Counted from the first letter of the stretch, positions 8,341 through 17,650 are shown. The stretch: DNA of 64,000 nucleotides from Polaribacter sp. Hel_I_88 (GCF_000687935.1 NZ_JHZZ01000001.1:1-64000), one strand, 5' to 3'. The notes: generated by a model not told the origin, from the sequence alone. Program-made: numbers and translations.

Positions 8341-8799
8341 CTATAAAGTCAATTTATTTGCGATAATTTCACAAGCTTCATCTAACATTTTATATACGTT
8401 TTCAAAACCTTGATTTCCTCCATAATAAGGATCTGGAACTGACGCGTTTTTATCAGCATCAACTTCATTTAAAATTAACTGCACTTTCTCTTCATCGTCA
8501 GTATTTCTGGCCAACATTAAAATATTTTGAAAATTACTCTCATCCATCGCATAAATTAAATCGAATTTATCAAAATCTTTAACCGTGAATTTTCTTGCTC
8601 TTTGGTTGGTAATATCTATTCCGTATTTTTTGGCTACTTCAATAGAGCGTTCATCTGGTAAATTACCAACATGATAGGCAGCAGTTCCTGCAGAATCTAC
8701 AAAAACTTTACTTGTAGTTACTTTCGATTTTAAAATACCCTCTGCCAATGGAGATCTGCAAATATTACCCAAACAAACCATTAAAACTTTTTTCATCAA
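8341..8799 (-). CDS. Low-molecular-weight protein tyrosine phosphatase
   Basis: This 152-aa cytosolic phosphatase has the complete active-site loop CLGNICRSP (C9, R15, CX5R) close to the N terminus. The acidic DPYYGG motif near residue 122 supplies the general acid. Family members dephosphorylate bacterial tyrosine kinases or small phosphorylated ligands. No tyrosine kinase gene is near, so the partner is unknown. Two adjacent methionines (MMKK) leave the first residue uncertain by one codon. Confidence 0.9.
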   Translation of the reverse strand: MMKKVLMVCLGNICRSPLAEGILKSKVTTSKVFVDSAGTAAYHVGNLPDERSIEVAKKYGIDITNQRARKFTVKDFDKFDLIYAMDESNFQNILMLARNTDDEEKVQLILNEVDADKNASVPDPYYGGNQGFENVYKMLDEACEIIANKLTL

Positions 8800-8885
8800 T
8801 ACTATTTAAAATTAAATAATAAAAAGACATCCAACTTTATAAAAAGCTAGATGATAAAACCATAAAATGATGGAAATTTGAGATT

Positions 8886-10313
8886 CTAAAAAGTTAACTT
8901 TTTAGTTAAATCATCAACATATTTTTTGAATTGCTTATCAGTTTCTGTCAAGTTATCTACGGTTTTACAAGCATGTAAAACTGTTGCATGATCTCTTTGC
9001 CCAATCTGATTCCCAATACTTGCTAACGAAGTTTTTGTTAACCTTTTGGCAAAATACATTGCTAATTGACGAGCCTGAACAATATGCCTTTTACGCGTTT
9101 TAGATTGTAACGTAGCAACATCCATATCAAAATACTTAGAAACTTCTTTCTGAATATAATCGATTGAAACTTCCTTTTTAGTGTTTTTTACAAACTTATC
9201 TACAATTTGTTTTGCTAGTTCTAAAGAAAATTCTTTTCTATTAAACGAAGCTTGTGCAATCATAGAAATTAAAACGCCTTCCAATTCACGAACGTTCGAT
9301 TTTATGTTTTTAGCAACATATTCTACAATATCATCTGGCATTTCAACTCCATCTCTGTACAATTTATTTTGTAAGATAGATATTCTAGTTTCGTAATCTG
9401 GTGCTTGCAGTTCTGCTGATAATCCCCATTTAAAACGAGATAATAAACGTTGTTCAATATCTTGCATGTCTACAGGTGCTTTATCCGAAGTTAAAATAAC
9501 CTGTTTCCCATTTTGATGTAAATGGTTAAAAATATGGAAAAACACATCTTGTGTTCCTGCTTTTCCTGATAAAAATTGAACATCATCAATCAATAAAACA
9601 TCAATCATTTGATAAAAATGAATAAAATCGTTTCTTGTATTCGATTTTACTGAATCAATAAATTGCTGTGTAAATTTTTCTGATGAAATATATAAAACTG
9701 TTTTATCTGGATATTTATCTTTAATATCAACCCCAATTGCATGTGCTAAATGAGTTTTCCCTAAACCTACTCCACCATAAATTAAAAGCGGATTAAAAGA
9801 AGTTCCTCCAGGTTTGTTGGCAACTGCCATTCCTGCAGAACGTGCTAATCTGTTAGAATCGCCTTCTATAAAATTAGCAAAACTATAATTTGGGTTTAAT
9901 TGAGATTCTATTTTAACTTTCTGTAAACCAGGAATAATAAAAGGATTTCTTAATTCTCTTTTATTAGATTCTAAAGGTGCAGTTACTCTTTGAGGCTTTA
10001 AAGGATCTCTATTTGAACTTGGAATTTTTACAGTTTGTGGTCTGTTACTACTGTAATTATTTTCCATTTTTACATCGTAAACCAATTTGGCATCATTGCC
10101 TAATTGTCTTACCAATGCAACTCTTAAAAGTTTAATATAGTGTTCTTCTAACCATTCGTAAAAAAATTTACTTGGCACCTGAATGGTTAACGCTTCTCCA
10201 GAAAGTTTTACCGGTTTTATAGGCTCAAACCAAGTTTTGTAGGCTTGTGGCTTAATATTATCCTTTATAAAAGATAAACAGTCGATCCAAATGGATTCAG
10301 CAGTGTGACTCAT
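8886..10313 (-). CDS. dnaA: Chromosomal replication initiator DnaA
   Basis: This 475-aa AAA+ ATPase binds DnaA boxes and opens the origin. The N-terminal domain starts AESIWIDCLSFIKDN. Walker A is GGVGLGKT (180-187), Walker B is LLIDDVQ (240-246), and the C-terminal DNA-binding signature is RDHATVLHAC. Domain II between residues 85 and 140 is short and polar. rpmH, often next to dnaA in other phyla, is 17 kb away here, and I see no cluster of DnaA boxes around the gene. The upstream neighbour is a divergent thioesterase gene. Confidence 0.97.
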   Translation of the reverse strand: MSHTAESIWIDCLSFIKDNIKPQAYKTWFEPIKPVKLSGEALTIQVPSKFFYEWLEEHYIKLLRVALVRQLGNDAKLVYDVKMENNYSSNRPQTVKIPSSNRDPLKPQRVTAPLESNKRELRNPFIIPGLQKVKIESQLNPNYSFANFIEGDSNRLARSAGMAVANKPGGTSFNPLLIYGGVGLGKTHLAHAIGVDIKDKYPDKTVLYISSEKFTQQFIDSVKSNTRNDFIHFYQMIDVLLIDDVQFLSGKAGTQDVFFHIFNHLHQNGKQVILTSDKAPVDMQDIEQRLLSRFKWGLSAELQAPDYETRISILQNKLYRDGVEMPDDIVEYVAKNIKSNVRELEGVLISMIAQASFNRKEFSLELAKQIVDKFVKNTKKEVSIDYIQKEVSKYFDMDVATLQSKTRKRHIVQARQLAMYFAKRLTKTSLASIGNQIGQRDHATVLHACKTVDNLTETDKQFKKYVDDLTKKLTF

Positions 10314-10487
10314 TGAGGTATTAAATAATTTTTTTGGTTAAAATAATTAGCTACAAAGTAGCCTTTAGTGTTTTTCTTTTAAGCAGTACAAAAGTGTGAA
10401 TAAAATTCAGCATAAAAAAATGAAATTGCTATTGATTATTAACTTTATTTTACGTAACCTACCCTAAATTTTTAACGTTTATATAAT

Positions 10488-10886
10488 TTGAAAAAATCAT
10501 CAACAAAAACAAGAGTTCGTTATTCAGAAACCGATCAAATGGGAGTAGTTTATCATGGAAACTACGCACAATATTTTGAGCTTGGCAGAACTGAATGGCT
10601 AAGAAAATTAGGTGTTACTTACAAAGATATGGAAAATAGTGGGATTATGTTACCAGTAATTTCTTTAAGCTGTAAATTTATCAAATCCGCAATTTATGAC
10701 GACATTTTAACAATAAACACGTTTTTAATTAAAAAACCAATGGTTAAAATTGAATTTGATTACACTATTACCAATCAAAACGATGAATTAATTTGTTCAG
10801 GAAATTCGGTGTTAGCTTTTATGAATATGGAAACTCAAAAACCTACAAGATGTCCAGATTATTTACTAAAAAGTTTAGGTTTTTAA
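10488..10886 (+). CDS. YbgC/FadM-type acyl-CoA thioesterase
   Basis: This 132-aa single hot-dog-fold protein hydrolyses acyl- or aryl-CoA thioesters. The family motif RYSETDQMGVVYHGNYAQYF spans residues 11-30; its aspartate (D16) is the catalytic acid, and LGRTEWLRKLG follows. Start is TTG at 10488: no ATG is available that keeps the first beta strand. It is divergent from dnaA and monocistronic. The substrate is unknown; in Proteobacteria the relatives are linked to the Tol-Pal or phospholipid machinery, which is not seen here. Confidence 0.88.
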   Translation: MKKSSTKTRVRYSETDQMGVVYHGNYAQYFELGRTEWLRKLGVTYKDMENSGIMLPVISLSCKFIKSAIYDDILTINTFLIKKPMVKIEFDYTITNQNDELICSGNSVLAFMNMETQKPTRCPDYLLKSLGF

Positions 10887-11016
10887 ATTGATAAAATTAT
10901 CACAAATATCAGTTTGAGTGATTTCAATTTTTCATCAAAATTGCATAGAAAATTCGTTGAAATTCAAAACCTTTTTCTTGGTGAATTAAAGCAGAATTAA
11001 ATCAAAAAAAGACAAA

Positions 11017-11907
11017 TTACAAACTCGCTTTTATCATTCGATCATTGCCAAATAAATCTTTTTTTAGTTGGATGTTTTTAAAGCCTTTAGCCTCCAATAA
11101 ACTACAAGTTTCTTGACCTAAATATTGATTGATTTCAAAAAATAACAAACCGTTTTTGGTAAGATGATTTTTCGCCAAATCTGTAATTTTATCATAAAAA
11201 ATAAGCGGATTATCATCAGCAACAAACAAGGCCAAATGCGGTTCATTTTGCAAAACATTATTTTGAATTTCTATCTTTTCTAGTTCTCTAACATAAGGTG
11301 GATTTGAAATAATAATATCGAACTTTTGATAAAGTTTTTCTACTTGTAAAATATCAACTTCAAAAAAATCAACTTCAACTTTATTAAGTGCAGCATTTTC
11401 TTTGGCAATTTTTAGAGCATCCACAGAAACATCTATAGCAGAAATTTTTGCCTTTGGTAAATTTTTAGATAAAGAAATAGGAATACAACCAGTTCCTGTA
11501 CCAATATCTAAAATTGATAAAGGATTCTCACTTCCAACTTCCAACTCCAAACTTCTGGCTTCAATCTTCAAACTCTCAACTTCCTGCAAAACCCACTCCA
11601 CCAACTCTTCAGTTTCTGGTCTTGGAATAAGGGTATTTTCATCCACCAAAAAAGGCAAACCATAAAACTCTGTTTTACCAATGATGTATTGAATTGGTTC
11701 TTCGTTTTGCAATCTTGCTAACGCTTTTTGTAAGGTTGATAAATTCTGTTCATCAATCTCAAAATCGGATTTTAAAACTGTGTCAATTCTTTGTAAATCC
11801 AAATAAGTTTCCATCAACAAAAAGAAAAAAGAATCTATTTCTGTAGCTGGATAAATTTTAGAAAGTGAATTTTTAAAGTGAAGTTTAAAATCTATAAGTT
11901 TCATCAT
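11017..11907 (-). CDS. prmC: Peptide chain release factor N5-glutamine methyltransferase
   Basis: This 296-aa enzyme methylates the GGQ glutamine of release factors RF1 and RF2. An N-terminal helical domain is followed by the SAM-binding motif LDIGTGTGC and the catalytic ISNPPYV tetrad. Between ELVEWVLQ and LSILDIG lies an extra acidic segment of roughly 20 residues ending LELEVGSEN. It is encoded by consecutive 7-nt repeats (11526-11581), so a repeat expanded in frame inside the gene. The gene is last in a GNAT-cls-prmC operon; only 3 bp separate it from cls. Confidence 0.93.
   Translation of the reverse strand: MMKLIDFKLHFKNSLSKIYPATEIDSFFFLLMETYLDLQRIDTVLKSDFEIDEQNLSTLQKALARLQNEEPIQYIIGKTEFYGLPFLVDENTLIPRPETEELVEWVLQEVESLKIEARSLELEVGSENPLSILDIGTGTGCIPISLSKNLPKAKISAIDVSVDALKIAKENAALNKVEVDFFEVDILQVEKLYQKFDIIISNPPYVRELEKIEIQNNVLQNEPHLALFVADDNPLIFYDKITDLAKNHLTKNGLLFFEINQYLGQETCSLLEAKGFKNIQLKKDLFGNDRMIKASL
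11526..11581. repeat. Heptanucleotide tandem repeats inside prmC
   Basis: Eight consecutive 7-mers, each ending in CT on the plus strand (for example TCCAACT twice in a row, then CCAAACT), fill 56 nt of the prmC reading frame. A ninth, diverged unit may follow at 11582-11588; nine units would equal 63 nt, or 21 whole codons. Confidence 0.75.
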
Positions 11908-11910
11908 AAT

Positions 11911-13335
11911 TTACAATAAAGGACTAAAAAAACGTGATAAACGCTCTAACGTTTTTTGTTTTGTAGATCTCTTTCTGAATTCCTTGTACTCAATTTTTTG
12001 TGCTTTGTGTTTGCGTTCTTCAAATTCTTCCTTCACTTCTAAAGTTATTTTTTCGTCATAAAGAATGGCATTCAGTTCGTAATTATGCTCAAAACTTCTA
12101 CAATCGAAATTTGTAGAACCTACAGAAATAATTTCATCATCAATAAAAACAACTTTACTGTGCGAAAAATCATCTCTCAAATAAATATGTACACCTGCTT
12201 TTAGCAAATCTTCAAAATAAGAATACATACTATAACTTGCCACTTTAGAATCGCTCTTTTTTGGCAATAAAAGCGTAACATTTACACCACTTAAAGCCGC
12301 CATTTTAAACGCTTCTAAAATTGAAAAAGTAGGTATAAAATAAGGGCTTAAAACGGAAATACTTTTTTCTGCTAAATTTATAAAGCTCAAATATTGCTGC
12401 ATAACCACAGATTGTTCGTAATCTGGCCCACCAGAAACTATTTGAAGTTTTGTTTTTCCTCCTGTATCACAAGGTGTTATATATTTTTTATCATTCGTCA
12501 AATCTTGATTGCAGGCATAATAAAAATCCTTTAAAAAAGATTTATGAATACTATTTACTGCACACCCTTTTATTTGCAAATGCGTGTCTTGCCAAACACC
12601 TAAAAAATCATCATCTGTAATATATTCATCAGAAATATTTACGCCTCCTGTAAAGCCAATTTCATTATCAATAATGGCAATTTTTCTATGATTTCTAAAG
12701 TTTAAAGAAAAAATAAAACTACCGAATTTAAATGGAGTTTCTGGGTACAACTCCACACCAATATCTTTTAATTTTTGCTTGGTTTTTTTATTCAATTCAA
12801 AGCTACCAATGGTATCATAAATAACTCGAACTTCTACATTTTCCTTTATTTTCTGTTCTAAAATAGTTATAATTTCCGACAAAATTTCGCCATTCTCAAT
12901 CATATAATATTGTAAATGAATAAATTTTTTGGCGTTTTTTAAAGCTTCGTTTATAGCCTTAAAAGTTTCTTTTCCGTTTTTTAAAAGAACAACATCATTT
13001 TTATCTTCTACACCAATGTGTGTAGTTTCATAAATTAAAGTGGCTATTTTCTTTTGTTTAATCGTTTCTAAAATTTCAACATTAGAACTGTTTTCAGATT
13101 TAAAAGATTCTTTTATAAACGTTTTTCGTTTTTTAGTTTCCTTCAACTCAAAAAACTTAATTTTCCTTCTATTAATTCCAAATAAAATAAAGGCAAAAAC
13201 GCCAATAAAAGGAAAGAAAAAAGCGATTAAAACCCAGCTCAAAGATTTAGAAGGTTTTACACCAAAATATAGGATATTATAAAATGCCCAACCAAATAAT
13301 ATAAGATGTAAAACTCCTAAAATATAATATATCAT
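11911..13335 (-). CDS. cls: Cardiolipin synthase (phospholipase D superfamily)
   Basis: This 474-aa inner-membrane enzyme condenses two phosphatidylglycerols to cardiolipin. Two N-terminal membrane segments (about 3-24 and 33-54) form the PLDNc region. Two HKD motifs follow: NFRNHRKIAIID (H216) and FSHSKVVFID (H392), each with the downstream G-G/S-x-N signature. It lies 2 bp after a GNAT gene and 3 bp before prmC, so the three are one transcript. Nothing suggests regulation other than the operon promoter. Confidence 0.92.
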   Translation of the reverse strand: MIYYILGVLHLILFGWAFYNILYFGVKPSKSLSWVLIAFFFPFIGVFAFILFGINRRKIKFFELKETKKRKTFIKESFKSENSSNVEILETIKQKKIATLIYETTHIGVEDKNDVVLLKNGKETFKAINEALKNAKKFIHLQYYMIENGEILSEIITILEQKIKENVEVRVIYDTIGSFELNKKTKQKLKDIGVELYPETPFKFGSFIFSLNFRNHRKIAIIDNEIGFTGGVNISDEYITDDDFLGVWQDTHLQIKGCAVNSIHKSFLKDFYYACNQDLTNDKKYITPCDTGGKTKLQIVSGGPDYEQSVVMQQYLSFINLAEKSISVLSPYFIPTFSILEAFKMAALSGVNVTLLLPKKSDSKVASYSMYSYFEDLLKAGVHIYLRDDFSHSKVVFIDDEIISVGSTNFDCRSFEHNYELNAILYDEKITLEVKEEFEERKHKAQKIEYKEFRKRSTKQKTLERLSRFFSPLL

Positions 13336-13337
13336 GT

Positions 13338-13832
13338 TTAGTTTATTTCTTTAAGCATCCAAACATCGCAGTTAAAATGACTGGTGTTTCCCATGGGTTT
13401 ATCCAAATTTACAAAACCATTTCTTTTATATAATTTTACAGCAGCTTCCATATAAGGCAACGTTTCTATATAACAATTATCATATCCAAAATCTTTTGCT
13501 TTCTCTAAACATTGTGTAATTAATTTTGTTCCTAAACCTAGCCCTCTAATGGTTGGTAGAAAGTACATTTTTTGCAATTCGCACGTATTGCCTTCATAAT
13601 TATCTAACTTAGCAATGCCTGCTCCACCAACAATTTTATTGTTGTGTTCAACCACATAATAAATTGCTTTTTCTTTTTGATAGGTTTCAAACATTTTATC
13701 GGTTGCAGCATCTGCATAGGCTGTACCTACTTTTGGTGCGCCCATTTCTACAATTACATCTCTAATAACGATGGCAATTTGCGAATTATCGTCGCTCGTT
13801 ATTTCTCTTATGATAAAATCTTCACTTGTCAT
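13338..13832 (-). CDS. GNAT-family N-acetyltransferase
   Basis: This 164-aa protein has a typical GNAT core: VGGAGIAKLDNYEGNTCELQ leads into the acetyl-CoA-binding segment FLPTIRGLGLGTKLI. NCYIETLPYMEAAVKLYKRN completes the fold. The substrate is unknown. It is the first gene of the GNAT-cls-prmC operon and is divergent from the LEA-type lipoprotein gene; the 52-bp gap between them holds the lipoprotein's -7 element. Confidence 0.85.
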   Translation of the reverse strand: MTSEDFIIREITSDDNSQIAIVIRDVIVEMGAPKVGTAYADAATDKMFETYQKEKAIYYVVEHNNKIVGGAGIAKLDNYEGNTCELQKMYFLPTIRGLGLGTKLITQCLEKAKDFGYDNCYIETLPYMEAAVKLYKRNGFVNLDKPMGNTSHFNCDVWMLKEIN

Positions 13833-13841
13833 TTAATACTG

Positions 13842-13849
13842 TATTTTTG
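13842..13849 (+). promoter_or_regulatory. -7 element of the LEA-type lipoprotein gene
   Basis: TATTTTTG matches TAnnTTTG, 35 nt before the ATG at 13885. No TTTG is seen at the -33 distance. Confidence 0.45.
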
Positions 13850-13884
13850 CAAGAGCAAGTTACCTAAATTTTTAAAGATTTTTA

Positions 13885-14349
13885 ATGAAAAAGACATTCT
13901 ATTTTATTGCTTTATTTTTATTGATTTATAGTTGTACTGTCAACAAAGAACCTATATTTATTAAAATTGATAACATAGAAGTAATTAGTTATGCAGCAGA
14001 TACTATAAAACTAAAAGCAATGGCTTTTTTTAAAAACCCTAATGATGTTGGTGGAGCTATTACTACTGATAATCTAAAAATTTTGGTAAACGATACAGAA
14101 GTCGCACAACTTTTTTCTGATGATTTTAAAGTGCCTGCCAAAAACGAATTTTTAGTACCTTTATTGGCAAATATACCTACTAAAAATCTTTTAAATTCAG
14201 ATAAAAACGGACTTTTAGGCGGTTTGATCAATTCGCTTTTAAGCAAAAAAATAACGCTTACAATTCAAGGAGAATTGGTGTATTCGTTTCTTGGGTTTCA
14301 AAAAGATTTTTTAGTTGATAAAACTCAGGAAATAACCATTAAATACTAA
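13885..14349 (+). CDS. LEA14-like (LEA type 2) lipoprotein
   Basis: This 154-aa protein has a lipoprotein signal peptide with lipobox LIYSC (cysteine about residue 17), so it is membrane anchored. Residues about 25-150 form a beta-rich LEA type 2/WHy-like domain, with VISYAADTIKLKAMAFFKNP at its start and a closing KTQEITIKY strand. Such domains are linked to desiccation or stress tolerance in plants, but the bacterial role is not established. It is monocistronic with its own -7 element. Confidence 0.7.
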   Translation: MKKTFYFIALFLLIYSCTVNKEPIFIKIDNIEVISYAADTIKLKAMAFFKNPNDVGGAITTDNLKILVNDTEVAQLFSDDFKVPAKNEFLVPLLANIPTKNLLNSDKNGLLGGLINSLLSKKITLTIQGELVYSFLGFQKDFLVDKTQEITIKY

Positions 14350-14419
14350 ACCCGAAATTTAAGACTGAACTCATTTTATCATCATATAAATAGTAAATCA
14401 CTTTAAAACAATCGATATT

Positions 14420-15466
14420 ATTAAACACGAAATTTACATAAAACGCTGTTTACAAATTGCCAAAAACGGATTGGGCACAACAAGACCAAACCCAAGTGTT
14501 GGTGCTGTAATTGTTGTTGATAATAAAATTATTGGCGAAGGTTTTACCAGTAATTATGGTGATCATCATGCTGAAGTAAATGCTGTAAACTCCGTTAAAA
14601 ATAAAGCACTTTTAAAAGAAGCAACCATTTATGTTACTCTAGAACCTTGTTCGCATTTTGGTAAAACGCCTCCTTGTGCAGATTTATTGGTAAAACATCA
14701 ATTTAAAAATGTGGTTATTGGCACTGTAGATTCAAATAGTTTGGTTGCTGGTAAAGGAATTGAACGTTTACAAAATGCTGGAATTAATGTAATTGTTGGT
14801 GTTTTAGAAGCTGAATGTAAAAAACACCACAAACGTTTTTTTACAGTTCAAGATAAAAAACGACCTTATATTATTTTAAAATGGGCAGAAACTAAAGATG
14901 GTTTTGTTGCTCCTTTGAGTAAGGATGAAAAAAAACCAGTTTGGATTTCAAACAACAATTCACAACAATTAGTGCATAAATTAAGAGCGCAAGAACATGC
15001 AATTTTAGTAGGTACAAATACTGCAATTGCAGACAATCCTAAATTAAATGTAAGAAGTTGGTCAGGAAATAATCCTTTAAGAATTGTATTGGATAAAAAA
15101 TTACGAATTCCTAAAAACGCAAATTTGTTTGATGGAGGTGTAAAGACCATCATTTTGTGTATGGTTGAAAGTGAGAAGTGGGAAGTTGGAAGTGAAAACA
15201 TCCTATTTGAAGCAATTAATTTTGATAAAAAAATCGCTGAACAAATTTGCGCGGTATTACAAAAACATAACATTCAATCTGTAATTATTGAAGGTGGCAC
15301 ACAAACCTTGCAAACTTTTGTAGATGCTAATCTTTGGGATGAAGCCCTAGTTTTTATAGGTGATACTTATTTTGAAAAAGGAATCAAAGCACCTGTTTTA
15401 TCAGCAAAAATAATAGCAACAAAAAATATAAAAAACGATATTTTAAAAATATATACAAATGATTAA
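14420..15466 (+). CDS. ribD: Bifunctional riboflavin deaminase/reductase RibD, non-canonical start
   Basis: RibD deaminates and then reduces the pyrimidine intermediate of riboflavin synthesis. The zinc-binding deaminase motifs HAEVNAV and PCSHFGKTPPC, and then the reductase domain, are intact. The reading frame continues upstream of the first TTG (14471) with KHEIYIKRCLQIAKNGLG, which matches the conserved N-terminal helix. No ATG, GTG or TTG occurs in any frame between 14350 and 14470, so I place the start at ATT 14420 (348 aa); ATT 14417 is also possible. A 35-nt heptamer repeat (15164-15198) encodes an extra WEVGSEN segment in the reductase domain. First gene of a four-gene operon. Confidence 0.85.
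   Translation: MKHEIYIKRCLQIAKNGLGTTRPNPSVGAVIVVDNKIIGEGFTSNYGDHHAEVNAVNSVKNKALLKEATIYVTLEPCSHFGKTPPCADLLVKHQFKNVVIGTVDSNSLVAGKGIERLQNAGINVIVGVLEAECKKHHKRFFTVQDKKRPYIILKWAETKDGFVAPLSKDEKKPVWISNNNSQQLVHKLRAQEHAILVGTNTAIADNPKLNVRSWSGNNPLRIVLDKKLRIPKNANLFDGGVKTIILCMVESEKWEVGSENILFEAINFDKKIAEQICAVLQKHNIQSVIIEGGTQTLQTFVDANLWDEALVFIGDTYFEKGIKAPVLSAKIIATKNIKNDILKIYTND
15164..15198. repeat. Heptanucleotide tandem repeats inside ribD
   Basis: Five consecutive 7-mers of the form GTKRRAA (GTTGAAA, GTGAGAA and so on) lie within the coding frame. The core GGAAGTTGGAAGTGA is identical to the reverse complement of part of the prmC repeat, so the two genes were invaded by the same repeat family. Confidence 0.75.
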
Positions 15467-16067
15467 AAACATCATCTTCGATTTTGGAGACATATTTATC
15501 AACCTAGACAAAGAAGGAACCTACAAAGCCATGGCTGCTTTAGGAGTTTCAAAAATTACAGACGAAATGATTGAAGTGTATCAAAACTATGAAAAAGGTT
15601 TGATGACTACTGATAAATTTCTGAACTTTTTTCATGAAAAATTCAGAATTCCTAAAGAGAAATTAATTGATGCTTGGAATGCTGTTTTGTTAGATTTTCC
15701 AAGAGAACGTTTAGGTTTTCTAAAAAAATTAGCAGACAGTAAAAAATATCGATTATTCTTATTAAGCAACACAAACGATTTGCACATTAAATGGGTACAA
15801 GATTCTTTGGGTGATGAATTTTATAACGATTTTAAAAGCTGTTTTGAGCAGTTTTATTTATCACATGAAATTAATTTTAGAAAACCTGATACAGAAATCT
15901 ACGAGTATGTTTTAAAAGAAAATAATTTAATTGCAGCAGAAACTTTATTTGTAGATGATTTAAAAGTAAATACAGATTCAGCAAACACTTTAGGCATAAA
16001 TACTTGGAATTTAATGCCAGAGGAAGATGATGTTACTGAATTATTTATTAAAAATAACTTCAATTGA
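15459..16067 (+). CDS. HAD-superfamily hydrolase (YihX-like)
   Basis: This 202-aa haloacid-dehalogenase-like phosphatase has motif I FDFGDIF (nucleophile D8), motif II LFLLSNTND and motif IV ETLFVDDLKVN. The G at the second acid position of motif I is common in the YihX/alpha-D-glucose-1-phosphatase branch. In this operon it might dephosphorylate the RibD product, a step done by HAD enzymes in other bacteria; that is inference from context. It overlaps ribD by 8 nt and the next gene by 4 nt, so translation is coupled. Confidence 0.85.
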   Translation: MIKNIIFDFGDIFINLDKEGTYKAMAALGVSKITDEMIEVYQNYEKGLMTTDKFLNFFHEKFRIPKEKLIDAWNAVLLDFPRERLGFLKKLADSKKYRLFLLSNTNDLHIKWVQDSLGDEFYNDFKSCFEQFYLSHEINFRKPDTEIYEYVLKENNLIAAETLFVDDLKVNTDSANTLGINTWNLMPEEDDVTELFIKNNFN

Positions 16068-16927
16068 TTTACCTATTTTTTAGCATTTTAATTTCAACAG
16101 CCTTATTTGTTATTTTTAAATATTTTGGCATTTACAAAGTTGATATTTTAAAAGCAATTTTTATCAACTATATTGTTGCTTTTTCATTGGGTTTTACTTT
16201 TGCAGAAAGAGAATTTTCATTTTCGGAAATCCCAAGTCAGCCTTGGTTTTTTGGCGCTGTTTTTTTAGGGGCTTTATTTGTAGCCATATTTTTTGTAATG
16301 GCAATGACAGCGCAAAAAAATGGTGTTTCAGCAGCGTCTGTTGCAGGAAAAATGTCTGTGGTAATTCCCGTTTTTTTTGGTGTATTTTTATATAATGAAT
16401 CTGTAACTTTTTTAAAAATTATCGGAATTATTATTGCATTAATAGCTGTGTATTTAGCGTCTGTAAAAGAAGATAAAGTTGCTACGAAAAATGCAGGGTT
16501 GCTCTTCCCTATTTTACTTTTTTTAGGTTCAGGAACTATTGATACTAGCATAAAATATGTAGAAGTTATGTTTGTACCAAAAAGCGACGTTTCTATTTTT
16601 TCTGGAAGTTTGTTTGGAATTGCAGCCATATTTTCGCTTTCGGTATTATTAATACAAGCTGTTAAAAAAAGAGAAGCTTTTGGTTTTAAAAATGTAATTG
16701 CAGGGATTGCTTTAGGAATTCCGAATTATTTTTCGATTGTATTTTTAATAAAAGCATTGCAAACACCAGAATTTGAAAGTTCTACATTATTTACAATTAA
16801 CAATGTTGGGATTGTAATTTTATCAACCTTGGTTGGAATTTTAATTTTTAAGGAACAATTTAGCATCAAAAATAAAATTGGAGTTGGGTTGGCTATTTTA
16901 GGAATTGTAATTGTAGCTTTAGCCTAA
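16064..16927 (+). CDS. EamA/DMT-family transporter
   Basis: This 287-aa integral membrane protein has about ten hydrophobic helices in two repeats, the drug/metabolite transporter layout. The start is TTG, formed by the TTGA that also supplies the HAD gene's stop. Family members move metabolites, nucleosides or amino acids; a flavin-related substrate is possible given the ribD operon, but nothing in the sequence shows it. The stop overlaps the ATG of the next gene by one base (TAATG). Confidence 0.85.
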   Translation: MIYLFFSILISTALFVIFKYFGIYKVDILKAIFINYIVAFSLGFTFAEREFSFSEIPSQPWFFGAVFLGALFVAIFFVMAMTAQKNGVSAASVAGKMSVVIPVFFGVFLYNESVTFLKIIGIIIALIAVYLASVKEDKVATKNAGLLFPILLFLGSGTIDTSIKYVEVMFVPKSDVSIFSGSLFGIAAIFSLSVLLIQAVKKREAFGFKNVIAGIALGIPNYFSIVFLIKALQTPEFESSTLFTINNVGIVILSTLVGILIFKEQFSIKNKIGVGLAILGIVIVALA

Positions 16928-17535
16928 TGGAAAATGATCGTTATAAAACAATTTTAAAACCCTCTGAAGAAACACTCTTTAAAGACAGAAATAGTAAGTT
17001 TTTTGGCTACGCATTCCCTGTACTTCATGAAGATGATGTAAAAGATTGTTTAGAGGAATTAAAGAAAAAACACCATACAGCACGTCATTTTTGTTATGCA
17101 TATCAAATTGGTATTGAAGAAATCAAATACAGAGCCAATGATGATGGAGAACCCAACAATTCTGCTGGAATGCCTATTTATGGACAAATTCAGTCTTTTG
17201 AAGTTACCAATATTTTAATTGTTTCTGTACGTTATTTTGGTGGCACAAAACTAGGAGTTGGTGGTTTGATAAATGCCTATAAAACGTCGGCTCAACTCAC
17301 TTTAGAAGCTTCAACTATCGTAGAAAAAACCATTGATGTTTATTATCAACTCAACTTTGAGTATGATATGATGAACAAGGTTATGCGAATCATCAAAGAA
17401 AAAAACATAACGCTTGAAACTCAAAAAATGGAATTGGCTTGCGAGTTTGTAATTTCTATCAGAAAAAAAGAAGCCGAAAACATTTTTGAAATTTTTGACA
17501 CCTTGTATAAGGTTGATGTAAAAATTTTGGATTGA
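16927..17535 (+). CDS. YigZ/IMPACT-family protein
   Basis: This 202-aa protein carries the UPF0029 signature: SKFFGYAFPV, TARHFCYAYQIG, NDDGEPNNSAGMP and VRYFGGTKLGVGGL. A C-terminal ferredoxin-like domain (DUF1949 type) follows. Eukaryotic relatives (IMPACT/YIH1) regulate GCN2 kinase; the bacterial role is uncertain, possibly nucleic-acid or ribosome related. It is the last gene of the ribD operon, joined to the transporter gene by a one-base overlap. Confidence 0.9.
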   Translation: MENDRYKTILKPSEETLFKDRNSKFFGYAFPVLHEDDVKDCLEELKKKHHTARHFCYAYQIGIEEIKYRANDDGEPNNSAGMPIYGQIQSFEVTNILIVSVRYFGGTKLGVGGLINAYKTSAQLTLEASTIVEKTIDVYYQLNFEYDMMNKVMRIIKEKNITLETQKMELACEFVISIRKKEAENIFEIFDTLYKVDVKILD

Positions 17536-17650
17536 AATTAAATTTCAAAAAATAAATTATATTTAAAGGATAAAAGTAATGAACCTTTCCAAAATAAGGC
17601 TACATAATTTTAAACATCCATCACAAAAATGATAAAGTAAAAAAGCAATT

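Noticed and set aside
8800..8885. dnaA terminator
   Set aside because: The best hairpin (CATC...GATG with inner CTTT/AAAG) is interrupted by mismatches and lacks a clear T run, so it is not supported.
10314..10487. dnaA upstream region as replication origin
   Set aside because: No DnaA boxes are visible there, and dnaA is not next to the origin in many Bacteroidota.
10887..11016. Short RNA or gene between the thioesterase gene and prmC
   Set aside because: It resembles a decayed dispersed intergenic repeat (CAGTTTGAGTG...) with no ORF or stable fold.
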